Positions 1-8,495 of a DNA stretch of 48,455 bases are shown piece by piece. Made by a program: the position numbers and the translations under genes. The notes beneath the pieces were generated by a model that saw only the letters and a program-made list of their open reading frames with translations, did no database searches and was not told the origin of the DNA. Position 1 is the stretch's first letter, and every line of letters begins with the position of its first letter. This DNA is from JAFLCM01 sp964510955 (GTDB taxonomy: Bacteria; Planctomycetota; Phycisphaerae; Phycisphaerales; UBA1924), in NCBI GenBank assembly GCA_964510955.1, contig CAZEDW010000034.1:1-48455 (forward strand), given 5' to 3'.

Positions 1-349
1 TGGGTGCGGGCAAGGGGCGGTGCGCGCAGGTCCAGAAGATTGCGCACGGGAGTGGTCGATGCGCGCGAGATTGTGTGGTATTGGAAGAGGTGTGCCGGCC
101 CTTCGGGCCTTTGTCGAATGGAGGGGCTTACCCGTGGGCTTACGCCCACGGCTAGGGACTGGCCGCCCTCCGGGCGTGAGATGCGACGGGTGATCTGGAT
201 GGACATGTAAAACGCGTCCCGATCGGAATCCGGGCGGGAGCGCGACGATTCGCGGGGACGGGCGTTCATTGTGTGGCCGGGCCCGGCGCATGGCACGGAC
301 CCGGGGACAGACCTTTGCGCCCAGCTGGAATTTCATCTCCCGACAGCGA
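1..349. other. Non-coding left edge
   Basis: No convincing gene lies here. A 68-codon plus-strand frame (4-210) runs through a palindromic repeat and has no ribosome binding site or recognisable protein, so I do not call it. The stretch contains the inverted repeats described in the next entry and then about 130 bases in which I see nothing. Confidence 0.6.
96..180. repeat. Composite palindromic element, REP-like
   Basis: Three inverted repeats follow each other: GGCCC-ttc-GGGCC near 97-109, a perfect 8-bp stem CCGTGGGC/GCCCACGG with a TTAC loop at 132-151, and CGCCC-t-cc-GGGCG near 164-176. The spacing and palindromic nature resemble dispersed intergenic palindromes. Only one copy is in the window, so calling it a repeat is an inference from shape. 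Confidence 0.35.
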
Positions 350-769
350 TCAGCGTGTTTCGTAGTGCGAAAGGGAGCGGACGATCACGGCGTCGGTGTT
401 GAGCCAGCAGAACTCGGCGGCGAGGGGGTTTGGGAGGTCGGGGGTTCCGGGGGTTCCGGGAATGCCGGTGGCGACGCCCATTCGCCGGTAGATGAGGACG
501 ACGCTCTCGGCGCCGACGGCGAGGTGGAGCGGCTCGAAATGGAGAGCGGGGTTGCGGTCCAGGGCGTGGGCGAAGTAGTCGCGCAGGGGCGCGCGGCCGC
601 GCAGCCAGGGGTCGTCGGTCCCGTGGTAACGCTTCACGAGCGGCGAGCAGTGCTCGATCGATTCGGCGTAGTGGGCCATGATCGCGGGCAGGTCGTGGGC
701 GTTCCACGCGGCGTACCAGGCGTGCGCGAAGGCGCGGGCTTGGGGTTCGGTGAGGGGGGTGGGGTGCAT
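350..769 (-). CDS. NTF2/SnoaL-like family protein
   Basis: This 139-residue protein has the size and layout of the NTF2-like (SnoaL-like, DUF4440-type) fold. An N-terminal helix (about residues 8-35, AFAHAWYAAWNAHD) is followed by a segment typical of the family, with YHGTDDPWLRGR and LRDYFAHALDRNP in the middle, and a C-terminal beta sheet ending in WLNTDAVIVRSLSHYE. Such proteins are small cone-shaped enzymes or binding proteins; the ligand cannot be told from sequence. There is no signal peptide, so it is probably cytoplasmic. It lies behind the terminator of the upstream tricorn gene and is therefore likely a separate transcription unit. A low-complexity GTPGTP segment near residue 105 interrupts the sheet and is encoded by a GGGGGTTCC direct repeat. 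Confidence 0.75.
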   Translation of the reverse strand: MHPTPLTEPQARAFAHAWYAAWNAHDLPAIMAHYAESIEHCSPLVKRYHGTDDPWLRGRAPLRDYFAHALDRNPALHFEPLHLAVGAESVVLIYRRMGVATGIPGTPGTPDLPNPLAAEFCWLNTDAVIVRSLSHYETR

Positions 770-813
770 GGGGGGGAACAGGCGGAGTGAAAATGGATGA
801 GAACAGGCGGAAT

Positions 814-846
814 GAAAAAGGCGTGCTCAAGGAGGCTTGAGCACGC
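814..846 (-). terminator. Intrinsic terminator of the tricorn gene
   Basis: A perfect 11-bp stem (GCGTGCTCAAG at 821-831, its complement at 836-846) with a 4-base loop is followed on the minus strand by TTTTTC. It lies 24 bases after the tricorn stop codon, in the right orientation to end that transcript and separate it from the NTF2-like gene. Confidence 0.85.
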
Positions 847-870
847 CCGCGAGGTCAGATCAGGAATCGA

Positions 871-3800
871 CTAGCGGTCCTTCTCGGGAAGGCCCATGCC
901 CTTGCGGTCGGGGGCTTCGGGGCGCTTGGGGGGTTTGTAGCCGCTGGTCTTGATTTCGTTGAGCATCTCGTCGATGGCGGCGTCGAGCTGGGGGTCGCCG
1001 CCGTCCTGCATCTTGGCGGGGTCGTCTTCGACGACGATGTCGGGATCGACGCCGTGGCCCTCGACGCCCCAGGTGCCGTCCTTCTTGTAGAAGCCGAAAG
1101 TGGGGACGCTGATGGAGCCGCCGTCGATGAGTCCGGGGTTTCCGGAGATGCCGACGAGGCCGCCCCAGGTTCGCTTGCCGATGACCTTGCCGATCTTGAG
1201 GTTTTTGAAGTACCAGGGGAAGCAGTCGCCGCCGGAGCCGGCGAGGCCGTTGACGAGCATGCACTTGGGTCCCTGGTGGGAGTCGTAGGGCCAGCGCCAG
1301 TCGTCGCCGTCACGGCGTGCCCAGTAGTTGAGGGCGGGGCGGTTGAGGAGCTCGATGAAGCGGTTGGGGATCTGGCCGCCGCCGTTCCAGCGCTCGTCAA
1401 TGATCATGGCTTCCTTGGCGCGCTGGCCGTAGAACTGGCGGAAGAGGTCGGTCTGTCCGTCGACGCCGGTGTTGGGGACGTAGCAGTAGGCGACCTTTCC
1501 GCTGGACTTGTAGTCAACGTAGGCGCGGTTGCGTTCGATCCAGGCGCGGTAGCGGAGCTGCATCTCGCGGCCGAGGTCGATGGACTTGACGAACTGCTTG
1601 CGGGGGGCGTTGTCGCCTTCGCCTTTGGTGTTCGGCACGGAGGCGACGGTGAGCTCGACGGTGGTGCCGGGGGCGATGCCGAAGAAGGCGGCCCAGGGGT
1701 CCTTGGAGGTATCGACAGGGACGCCGTTGACGGCGAGGAGGTAGTCGCCCTCCTTCACCTTCAAGCCGGGCTGGCTGAGGGGGCCGCGGGCGTCGGAGTC
1801 CCAGGGGGCGCCTTCCCAGATCTTCTTGATGCGGTAGGCGGACTCGCTGCCATTTGCGGCGAGCTCGTAGTCGCAGCCGAGCATGGCGGTGGGGGTGCTG
1901 GGGGCCTGGTCCACGTCGCCGGGGTTCATGAGGTAGGCGTGGCCGATGTTGAGCTCGCTGATGAGCTCCTTGATGATGAAGTTGACGTCGTCGCGGGTGA
2001 CGGCGTCGGCGAGCATGCCCTTGTAGCGGGCGACCTGGGCGGTCCAGTCGACGCCGTGCATGTTGGGGACGTAGAAGTAATCGCGGTAGATGCGGTCGAC
2101 GTCGGTGAGGATCTGGTTCCACTCGGTGCGGGGGTCGATCTGGCCCTTCATCGAGCCGGTGGGGACCTTCTTCTCGAGCTTCTGGTCGGGGGCTGCGTCG
2201 ATGACGAAGAGGTCCTTCTCCTTCCAGACGAGCAGTTTCTTGCCGTCGCCGGAGATGCCGAAGCCGTTGGTGACGCCGGCGACGATGGTCTTGGCTTCGC
2301 GCTTGCCGTCCTTGCCCTCGTCGGTGACGTCGAAGAGCTTGATGACGCCGGCGGGGCGCTGCTCGTCGGCGTCGGGGTCGGGCGGGTCCTGGGCGAGGTA
2401 GGCGAGCTTGCCGCCGTCGACGACGATCAGGTTGGCGTACTGGCCGGGGGGGAGGGGGAGCTCGATGGCGCGGCGCTCGAAGCCGTCGAGGTCGATCTTG
2501 ACGGGCTCGGGTTTCTTGGGTTCCTTTTCGTCCTTCTTTGACTCGTCCTTCTTGGAGTCGTCTTTCTTGTCAGCGTCCTTGGCGTCGTCCTTCTTCGCTT
2601 CGTCCTTCTTGTCGGCGTCTTTTTTGTCCGAGTCTTTCTTGTCGTCCTTCTTCTTGTCCTTGTCTTCGTCGCTGTCGTTCTTGGCGGCGAAGGGGGACTC
2701 GATGTCCTTGCGGAGGGGGACGCAGAGGATGGCGCCGGTGTCCTTGTAGATGAACGTCGAGTCGATGGAGGCGTAGGTGGCGTTGAACTTGCGGTCGCTG
2801 GTAAAGTAGAGGTATTTGCCCTCGCGGTCGAAGGCGGGGCTGCCGCAGTTGAAGAAGCTCTCGGTGACGCGGGTGGACTTCTTCTCGGGGATGTTGTAGA
2901 GCCAGATGGCGCCCTGCTGGCTCTCGTCGGCGGTGGCGTAGGCGATCCACTGCGAGTCGGAGCTGAACGAGTGCGCGGGGAGGTTGGCGAGGCGGTCCTG
3001 GACGACCTTCACGGTCTCGCCGGTCTCGAGCGTGGTGAGGTAGAGCGAGCCGGTCTTGTCGAGCCAGGTGAGCATCTTTGAGTCGGGCGTGAAAGCTCCC
3101 ATGAAGCGCCACGCGGCGGCGGGGACGCCCTTCTCGCCTGACGTGGTGAGGCGCTTGGGCTCGGCGGAGCCGTCGGCGGGCATGGTGTAGAGCTCATAGG
3201 TGCCAGAAGCATCCGAGAGGTAGGCGATGGTCTTGCCGTCGGGGGAGATGGTGGGGCTGCGCTCGGCGACGCCGTCGGTGCGGGTGAGGGGCATGGGCGC
3301 GCCCTGCTTGGCGGGGAGCGACCAGAGGTCGCCGCGCGACTCGACGACGACGCGCTTGCCGGTGGCGGAGAGGTCGGCGCCGGTGATGTGGTTGGCGTAG
3401 TCGACGTTCTTGGCGCGGAGGGTGGGGCGGTCACCGGGGATGACGATGTCAACCTCGGAGGTCTTGCCGCTCTTGAGGTCGACGAGGTAGATGTGCGAGC
3501 CGTTCTGGCAGATGATCTCGCCGGTTTTTCCATCAGAGCCCGGGCCCATGCTCGGCCACTTGACGTCGTACTGGTCGAACTTGGTGACCTGGGTGCGCTT
3601 GCCGGAGGCGATGTCGAAGGACCAGATGTTGGCGAGGTGGTTCTCGCCCATGTCGCTGAGGTAGTAGAGCGTGCTGCTCGAGCCGGGGGCGAACATGGGG
3701 GCGGTGTCGGTGCCTTCCCAGTCGGTGGCTTTCTTGGAGGACTTGTCCTTGAGGTTGAAGAGCCAGATGTCGGTGGCCATGCCGCCGCGGTATCGCTTCC

Positions 3801-4422
3801 AGGTGCGGAAGTCGGTGGTGTGCGGGGTGTAGGCGAGCCAGGTGCCGTCGGGGCTCATGGCGGCGAAAGTGCCGTAGGGAACGGGAAGCTGTTCGGGCAT
3901 GCCGCCGGTGGCGCTGACGGTGAAGACCTGCTGCTGGCGTGCGAGGCCGCCGAGGCCGACGGTGTAGAAGATGAGCTTCTGGCCGTCGGGGGACCAATCG
4001 CAGAGGGTTTCGCCCGAGGGGTGGTGGGTGACGCGGAAGGCGACGCCCGCGCCGTCGGCGGGGATGGTGTAGAGGTCCTTGTTGCCCTCGTAGTTGCCGA
4101 CGAAGGCGATGGTCTTGCCGTCGGGGCTGAAGCGGGGGAAGGTTTCCTGGCCGGGGGGGGAGGCGAGGCGTGTGGCGACGCCGCCGGCCTTGGGGACGAG
4201 CCAGAGATCGTTGGCGTAGCTGAAGACGATCCGGTCCGCCGACACGTCGGGGAACTGGAGCATGGTGGCGTCGGGTCGGACGCCGGCGGGGACGCCGAGC
4301 TTGACGCCCGCGCCGCCGGTGGGTGCGGTGGTGGCGGCGGGTTTGGCCTCGCCGAGGGCGTGGCCGCAGGTGAGGGCGACGAATCCGGCGGTGAGGGTCG
4401 TCGCTCTGCTGAATGTCAACAT
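871..4422 (-). CDS. Secreted tricorn-like S41 protease
   Basis: The 1183-residue protein matches the tricorn architecture. A signal peptide (about 1-24) is followed by N-terminal beta-propeller blades with repeated F-S-P-D-G-K and W-S-P-D-G motifs (about 40-570), a Lys/Asp-rich linker (about 577-640), a second propeller part, a C1 domain with N-I-G-H-A-Y near residue 828, a PDZ domain (LKVKEGDYLLAVNG) and an S41 protease core. The likely catalytic Ser is in AGSGGD (about 1062), and a conserved Glu is in WGVEGHG (about 1120). Tricorn-family enzymes degrade peptides; here the signal peptide suggests a periplasmic or secreted role. The start is supported by GAAGGAG 8 bases upstream. It follows the ABC exporter genes after 159 bases. 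The highly charged linker is an unusual addition. Confidence 0.92.
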   Translation of the reverse strand: MLTFSRATTLTAGFVALTCGHALGEAKPAATTAPTGGAGVKLGVPAGVRPDATMLQFPDVSADRIVFSYANDLWLVPKAGGVATRLASPPGQETFPRFSPDGKTIAFVGNYEGNKDLYTIPADGAGVAFRVTHHPSGETLCDWSPDGQKLIFYTVGLGGLARQQQVFTVSATGGMPEQLPVPYGTFAAMSPDGTWLAYTPHTTDFRTWKRYRGGMATDIWLFNLKDKSSKKATDWEGTDTAPMFAPGSSSTLYYLSDMGENHLANIWSFDIASGKRTQVTKFDQYDVKWPSMGPGSDGKTGEIICQNGSHIYLVDLKSGKTSEVDIVIPGDRPTLRAKNVDYANHITGADLSATGKRVVVESRGDLWSLPAKQGAPMPLTRTDGVAERSPTISPDGKTIAYLSDASGTYELYTMPADGSAEPKRLTTSGEKGVPAAAWRFMGAFTPDSKMLTWLDKTGSLYLTTLETGETVKVVQDRLANLPAHSFSSDSQWIAYATADESQQGAIWLYNIPEKKSTRVTESFFNCGSPAFDREGKYLYFTSDRKFNATYASIDSTFIYKDTGAILCVPLRKDIESPFAAKNDSDEDKDKKKDDKKDSDKKDADKKDEAKKDDAKDADKKDDSKKDESKKDEKEPKKPEPVKIDLDGFERRAIELPLPPGQYANLIVVDGGKLAYLAQDPPDPDADEQRPAGVIKLFDVTDEGKDGKREAKTIVAGVTNGFGISGDGKKLLVWKEKDLFVIDAAPDQKLEKKVPTGSMKGQIDPRTEWNQILTDVDRIYRDYFYVPNMHGVDWTAQVARYKGMLADAVTRDDVNFIIKELISELNIGHAYLMNPGDVDQAPSTPTAMLGCDYELAANGSESAYRIKKIWEGAPWDSDARGPLSQPGLKVKEGDYLLAVNGVPVDTSKDPWAAFFGIAPGTTVELTVASVPNTKGEGDNAPRKQFVKSIDLGREMQLRYRAWIERNRAYVDYKSSGKVAYCYVPNTGVDGQTDLFRQFYGQRAKEAMIIDERWNGGGQIPNRFIELLNRPALNYWARRDGDDWRWPYDSHQGPKCMLVNGLAGSGGDCFPWYFKNLKIGKVIGKRTWGGLVGISGNPGLIDGGSISVPTFGFYKKDGTWGVEGHGVDPDIVVEDDPAKMQDGGDPQLDAAIDEMLNEIKTSGYKPPKRPEAPDRKGMGLPEKDR

Positions 4423-4581
4423 GACTCGGTCTCCTTCAGGTGGCTTGGTCCACGATCCCCGGAGGGGGCAAAAGTGTACCGGATTGAGACGCGCGGGCGG
4501 CAGAAAGCCCGGTGATTCCGGGGAAATAGCGATTGGGAGCGCCCCGGCGGGAACGCCCGAGGCGGTGGGGCGGTGCGGGCG

Positions 4582-6468
4582 TCAGTCGTCACCTTCCGAC
4601 AGCCGTACAAACTCCTTGTACAGATCGGCGTACGCGCCGCCGGCGGCGAGGAGCGACTGGTGGGTGCCGCGCTCGGTGATGCGGCCGTGGTCGAGGACGA
4701 GGATCTGGTCGCAGCGTCGGACGGTGGAGAGGCGGTGTGCGACGATGACGCTGGTGCGGCCTTCCATGAGCTTTTCGAGGGCGAGCTGGATGCGGTGCTC
4801 TGTGAAGGTGTCGACGGCGCTGGTGGCCTCGTCGAGCATGAGGATGCGGGGGTCGGCGACCATGGCGCGGGCAAAGGTGACGAGCTGGCGCTGGCCGAGG
4901 GAGAGGCCGCCGCCGCGCTCGCCGACGTCGGTGTCGAGGGCGCGCGGGAGGGCCTCGAAGACTTCGAGGCATCCGAGGCGTTCGCAGGCGTCCTTGACCT
5001 GTTCTTCGGTGGCGTCGGGGCGTGCGAAGCGGATGTTGTCGAGGACGCTGCCGGCGAAGAGGAAGTTGTCCTGCAGCACCAGGCCTGTCTGGGCGTGGAG
5101 CGAGGCGATGGTGATGTCCTGGATTCGGCGGCTGTCGATGAGGATGTCGCCGAGCTGGTGGGCGTAGAGGCGGGTGATGAGGCTGACGATGCTGGTTTTT
5201 CCTGAGCCGGTGTGGCCGACGAGGGCGACGCTGGAGCCGGGGGGGACGCGGAAACTGACGCCGTGCAGGACGGGGCGCTCGGGGGAGTAGCCGAAGCTGA
5301 CGTCCTTGAACTCGATGTCGGCGCCTCGCGCGAGGTGGAGGGCGGGGCGTGGCAGGTCGGCGGCGCCTGGGGCGTCGACGATGGCGGGCGTGGTGTCCAT
5401 GAGTGCGAAGATGCGCTCGGCGCCTGCCATGGCCTGGAGGGTGACGTTGTAGAGGTCGGCGAGGATGATGACGGAGAGGAAGAAGTTGCCGGTGTAGAGG
5501 AGGAAGCCGATGAGCTCGGCGAGGCCCATGTGTCCCTGGCTGATGCGCCAGCCGCCGAACAGGAGGATGAGGCCGGCGGCGAGCTGTCCGCTGAGCTCGT
5601 AGAAGGGGATGTAGAGGCCGTGGACCCTGGCGGCGCGCATGTTGTTGCGTGTGTGCTGGTCGCAGAGGTCGGCGAAGAGAGCGGCGTTGACGCGCTCGCG
5701 TGCGAAGGCCTGGGTGACGCGGATGCCGCTGACGGTCTCGGCGATGTTGGCGGTGAGGCGGCTGAAGCTTTCCTGCACCAGGCGGTAGGCGCTGGTGAGG
5801 TGGCGGTCGAAGAGAGCGTTGCCCCAGTAGAGCACCGGGCCGAGCGCGCAGAGGGCCAAGGCCAGGGGCCAGTCGAAGCTGAACATGCGGGCGAGCGCGA
5901 AGACGCCCATGCCGACGTGGATGATGGTGCGGGGGATGACCTGCACGACGGCGGAGCGGACGGCGGCGACGTCGCCGGTGCCGCGCGAGAGGATTCTGCC
6001 CAGGCGGGTGCGGTCGAAGAAGCTCATGTCGAGCGTCTGGACGTGCCTGAAGAGGTCGTGGCGGATGTCGAAGACGACGCGCTCGCCGAGCTCGTTGACG
6101 GCCATGAGGCGGACGCGCATGACGAGGTAGAAGGCCAGGCCCAGCAGGAAGATGGCGCCGGCGCCGGCGAACAGGCCGGTGCGGGGCTCGGTGCCGGTGA
6201 GCGTGCGCCAGTGGTCGGGGTGTTCGATGGTGAGGGCGACGGTCTGCTTGACGGCCTCGGGGACGAGCGAGTTGACGACCGCGAGCACGGCGCCCCAGAT
6301 GACGATGCGGACCTGCAGGGCCTTGTAGCGCCACATCCTGGAGATGAGGCGCCGGGCGAGCGACCAGCGGAAGGGGCGGAACTCGGCTTCCTTCTCGTCC
6401 TGGGGGAGCGAGGCGACAACCAAGGCGCCGAGGTTCAGGGGGGTGGATGGGGTGGCGCTGGTGCTCAC
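4582..6468 (-). CDS. ABC exporter half-transporter, subunit B
   Basis: This 628-residue protein has an N-terminal six-helix exporter domain (about 40-350) and a C-terminal nucleotide-binding domain. Walker A is GHTGSGKT (about 420), Walker B is ILMLDEATS with the catalytic Glu present (about 543), and the H-loop is IVAHRLST. The signature motif is LSLGQ instead of LSGGQ (about 523). The start is a GTG that overlaps the stop of the upstream half-transporter (GTGA), so the two are translationally coupled and very likely form a heterodimer in the inner membrane. The substrate is unknown; the family includes lipid and multidrug exporters. Confidence 0.92.
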   Translation of the reverse strand: MSTSATPSTPLNLGALVVASLPQDEKEAEFRPFRWSLARRLISRMWRYKALQVRIVIWGAVLAVVNSLVPEAVKQTVALTIEHPDHWRTLTGTEPRTGLFAGAGAIFLLGLAFYLVMRVRLMAVNELGERVVFDIRHDLFRHVQTLDMSFFDRTRLGRILSRGTGDVAAVRSAVVQVIPRTIIHVGMGVFALARMFSFDWPLALALCALGPVLYWGNALFDRHLTSAYRLVQESFSRLTANIAETVSGIRVTQAFARERVNAALFADLCDQHTRNNMRAARVHGLYIPFYELSGQLAAGLILLFGGWRISQGHMGLAELIGFLLYTGNFFLSVIILADLYNVTLQAMAGAERIFALMDTTPAIVDAPGAADLPRPALHLARGADIEFKDVSFGYSPERPVLHGVSFRVPPGSSVALVGHTGSGKTSIVSLITRLYAHQLGDILIDSRRIQDITIASLHAQTGLVLQDNFLFAGSVLDNIRFARPDATEEQVKDACERLGCLEVFEALPRALDTDVGERGGGLSLGQRQLVTFARAMVADPRILMLDEATSAVDTFTEHRIQLALEKLMEGRTSVIVAHRLSTVRRCDQILVLDHGRITERGTHQSLLAAGGAYADLYKEFVRLSEGDD

Positions 6469-8474
6469 GCGGCGGCCTCCTCCTGGTCGTCGGCGAGGGA
6501 GAGCTGAATGAGGGCGGCGGCCCGGTAGTGGCCGGGGCGGTCCATCAGCTCCTGGTGGGTGCCGATGTCGACGATGTGGCCCTTGTCGAGCACGATGATG
6601 CGGTCGGCGCGCCGGAGCGTGCTGAGGCGGTGGGCGACGATGAAGGTGGTGCAGTTCTTCAGGTAGCGGTCGAGGGCGCGCTGGATGGAGGATTCGGTGA
6701 GGGCGTCGACGGAGCCGGTGGCGTCGTCGAGGATGAGGATGCGGGGGCGGAGTAACAGGGCGCGGGCGATGGTGAGGCGCTGGCGCTGGCCGCCGGAGAG
6801 CGAGATGCCTCGCTCTCCGATCACGGTGTCAAGGCCCTGGGGCAGTTCCTTGATGACGTCGGTGGCCTCGGCGGCGGCGACGGCTTCGAGCACCCTGTCG
6901 TCGGCGGCGCCGGGCACGCCGTAGGCGACGTTGTTGCGGATGGTGTTGCTGAAGAGGAAGGGCTCCTGGAAGACGACGCCGATGGATCGGCGCAGCTCGT
7001 GGAGCGGCCAGTGCCGGGCGTCGGCGCCGTCGATGAGGACGCGGCCGATCTGGGGGTCGTGGAAGCGCGGGATGAGCGAGAGGAGCGTGGACTTGCCGCT
7101 GCCGGTGGGGCCGACGATGGCGACGGTCTCGCCGGGGGCGACCTTGAACGAAACATCGGTGAGCGCGGCGCGGTCGAGCGCGCCGGTGGCGTGGCTGCCC
7201 GAGTCGTCGGCGTGCCTGGAGCGGGCGGGGTAGGCGAAGGTGACGCCGTGGAACTCGACCTCGCCCTTGACGCCGGGTGGCATGCCCGAGCTTTCTTTGG
7301 CGTGCTCATGCTCTTGAGCTTCCATCGGGGACATGCCCAAGCGGACTTGGGCATGCCACCCGTCGCCGCGGTCGCCGATTGTCACGGGCTCATCCAGCAG
7401 CCTGAAGACGCGCTCGGCGCCGGCGAGGGCCTCGGGGCCGCTGGCGATGATTTCGAGGATGGCTTGAAGCTGTCCGGCGAGGTGCCCGAGCAGGCCGCGG
7501 AAGACCCAGAGGGTCCCCAGCGCGATGCCGCCCTCGGCGGGGCCCTTGAGGACGAGCCAGCCGCCGTAGAGCAGGAGCACGGCGAGCGTCCACTCGCCGC
7601 AGGCCTGGGCGAGGGGCTGGAAGTTGCCCTGGTCGCGGGCGATGCTGATGCGCTGGTCGCGGGCTGCGGCGGAGTGCTGATCGAAGAGTTCGAGGCGGCG
7701 GTGTTCCTGGCCGAAGGCGCGGATGACGCGGACGCCGGCGATGGATTCCTGGAAGTTCTTGACGAGGCGGTCGGTGAGGCGCGACTGCTCGAGGAACAGG
7801 GGCTTGGTCTTGCGCCCGTAGCGGAGCATGGCGAATGCCTGCACGGGGACGAGCGAGAGGCACGCGAGCGTGAGGCCGGCGTGGGTGGCGAGCATGAAGC
7901 CCAGGAACACGGCGAGCGTGAGAAGGGCCACGACCGTGCGCACGAGGATGCCCTGGATAAAGCCGCGGACGGCCTGGGTGTCGCCGGTGATGCGGTTGAT
8001 GACCTGCCCGGTGTCGTGGGTGTCGAACCAGGTGAAGCTGAGGCGCTGGAGCTTGTCGTAGAGGCGGACGCGGAGGTCGACGACGCAGGTCTGGACGAAG
8101 CGTTCATCGGCGAGCCGCAGGAGGCAGCGCCCCGTCGCGGTCAGGAGCGAGAAGGCCAGCACACCCAGCCCGAGGGTGACGAGGGTGCCGAAGAAGCCCC
8201 AGGACTCCGGGGGCGCGACGCCCAAGGGCCAGTGCGGCGAGGGGCTGCCGGGATCGACCTGGTGTCGGATCAGGTCGATGGCGAGGCCCTGGCCGCCGAA
8301 CAGGACGAGGGTGGAGGCCTGCAGCAGCAGCGTGAGCAGCACCGAGGGGAGCGCGGCCCAGCGGTGACGCCAGGCCAGAGCGCCGAGGCGCCGGAGCAGG
8401 GCGCCCATGGGGATGGCGTCGCGCGCGGGCTTGGGCGGTCGTGGGGTGTTGTCGGCGGTGTTCACGCGGGACAC
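6465..8474 (-). CDS. ABC exporter half-transporter, subunit A
   Basis: A 669-residue half-transporter with six membrane helices (about 45-345) and a C-terminal ATPase domain. Walker A is GPTGSGKST (about 455), the signature is a canonical LSGGQRQR, and Walker B reads ILILDDATGS, with Asp where the catalytic Glu should be (about 581). The H-loop IVAHRLST is intact. Together with the LSLGQ signature of its partner this gives the pattern of heterodimeric exporters with one degenerate ATP site. The called start is GTG; an ATG at codon 23 (8408) just before the first helix is an alternative. A 29-codon palindromic insertion sits in the linker between the two domains. It is transcribed divergently from the lipoprotein gene only 21 bases away. 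Confidence 0.92.
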   Translation of the reverse strand: MSRVNTADNTPRPPKPARDAIPMGALLRRLGALAWRHRWAALPSVLLTLLLQASTLVLFGGQGLAIDLIRHQVDPGSPSPHWPLGVAPPESWGFFGTLVTLGLGVLAFSLLTATGRCLLRLADERFVQTCVVDLRVRLYDKLQRLSFTWFDTHDTGQVINRITGDTQAVRGFIQGILVRTVVALLTLAVFLGFMLATHAGLTLACLSLVPVQAFAMLRYGRKTKPLFLEQSRLTDRLVKNFQESIAGVRVIRAFGQEHRRLELFDQHSAAARDQRISIARDQGNFQPLAQACGEWTLAVLLLYGGWLVLKGPAEGGIALGTLWVFRGLLGHLAGQLQAILEIIASGPEALAGAERVFRLLDEPVTIGDRGDGWHAQVRLGMSPMEAQEHEHAKESSGMPPGVKGEVEFHGVTFAYPARSRHADDSGSHATGALDRAALTDVSFKVAPGETVAIVGPTGSGKSTLLSLIPRFHDPQIGRVLIDGADARHWPLHELRRSIGVVFQEPFLFSNTIRNNVAYGVPGAADDRVLEAVAAAEATDVIKELPQGLDTVIGERGISLSGGQRQRLTIARALLLRPRILILDDATGSVDALTESSIQRALDRYLKNCTTFIVAHRLSTLRRADRIIVLDKGHIVDIGTHQELMDRPGHYRAAALIQLSLADDQEEAAA
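7275..7361. repeat. 87-bp in-frame composite palindromic element
   Basis: The element is bounded by perfect 13-base inverted repeats GGGTGGCATGCCC (7275-7287) and GGGCATGCCACCC (7349-7361). Inside are a 10-bp hairpin CATGCCCAAG-cgga-CTTGGGCATG (7332-7355) and GCTCA...TGAGC (7304-7319). Its length is exactly 29 codons, it starts on a codon boundary of the host gene and it contains no stop. It encodes a Glu/His-rich segment (MEAQEHEHAKE at its core) between the membrane and ATPase domains. Confidence 0.75.
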
Positions 8475-8489
8475 GGGCGATGGTAGTCT
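8461..8489 (+). promoter_or_regulatory. Candidate promoter of the lipoprotein gene
   Basis: TTCACG (8461-8466), a 17-base spacer and TAGTCT (8484-8489) resemble a sigma-70 promoter. The expected start of transcription falls at or next to the ATG at 8496, so the transcript could be leaderless; no Shine-Dalgarno sequence precedes that ATG. The hexamers are weak matches. Confidence 0.35.
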
Positions 8490-8495
8490 GGGGGC

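Noticed and set aside
4..210. 68-codon plus-strand frame
   Set aside because: It runs through a palindromic element, has no ribosome binding site and encodes no recognisable protein.
1054..2541. Long plus-strand frame (495 codons) opposite the tricorn gene
   Set aside because: Its Gly/Ala/Val/Asp-rich translation is the complement of a GC-rich gene; the minus-strand tricorn protein is unmistakable.
5212..8486. Long plus-strand frames opposite the ABC exporter genes
   Set aside because: They are antisense shadows with skewed amino acid content; the minus strand encodes clear ABC motifs.
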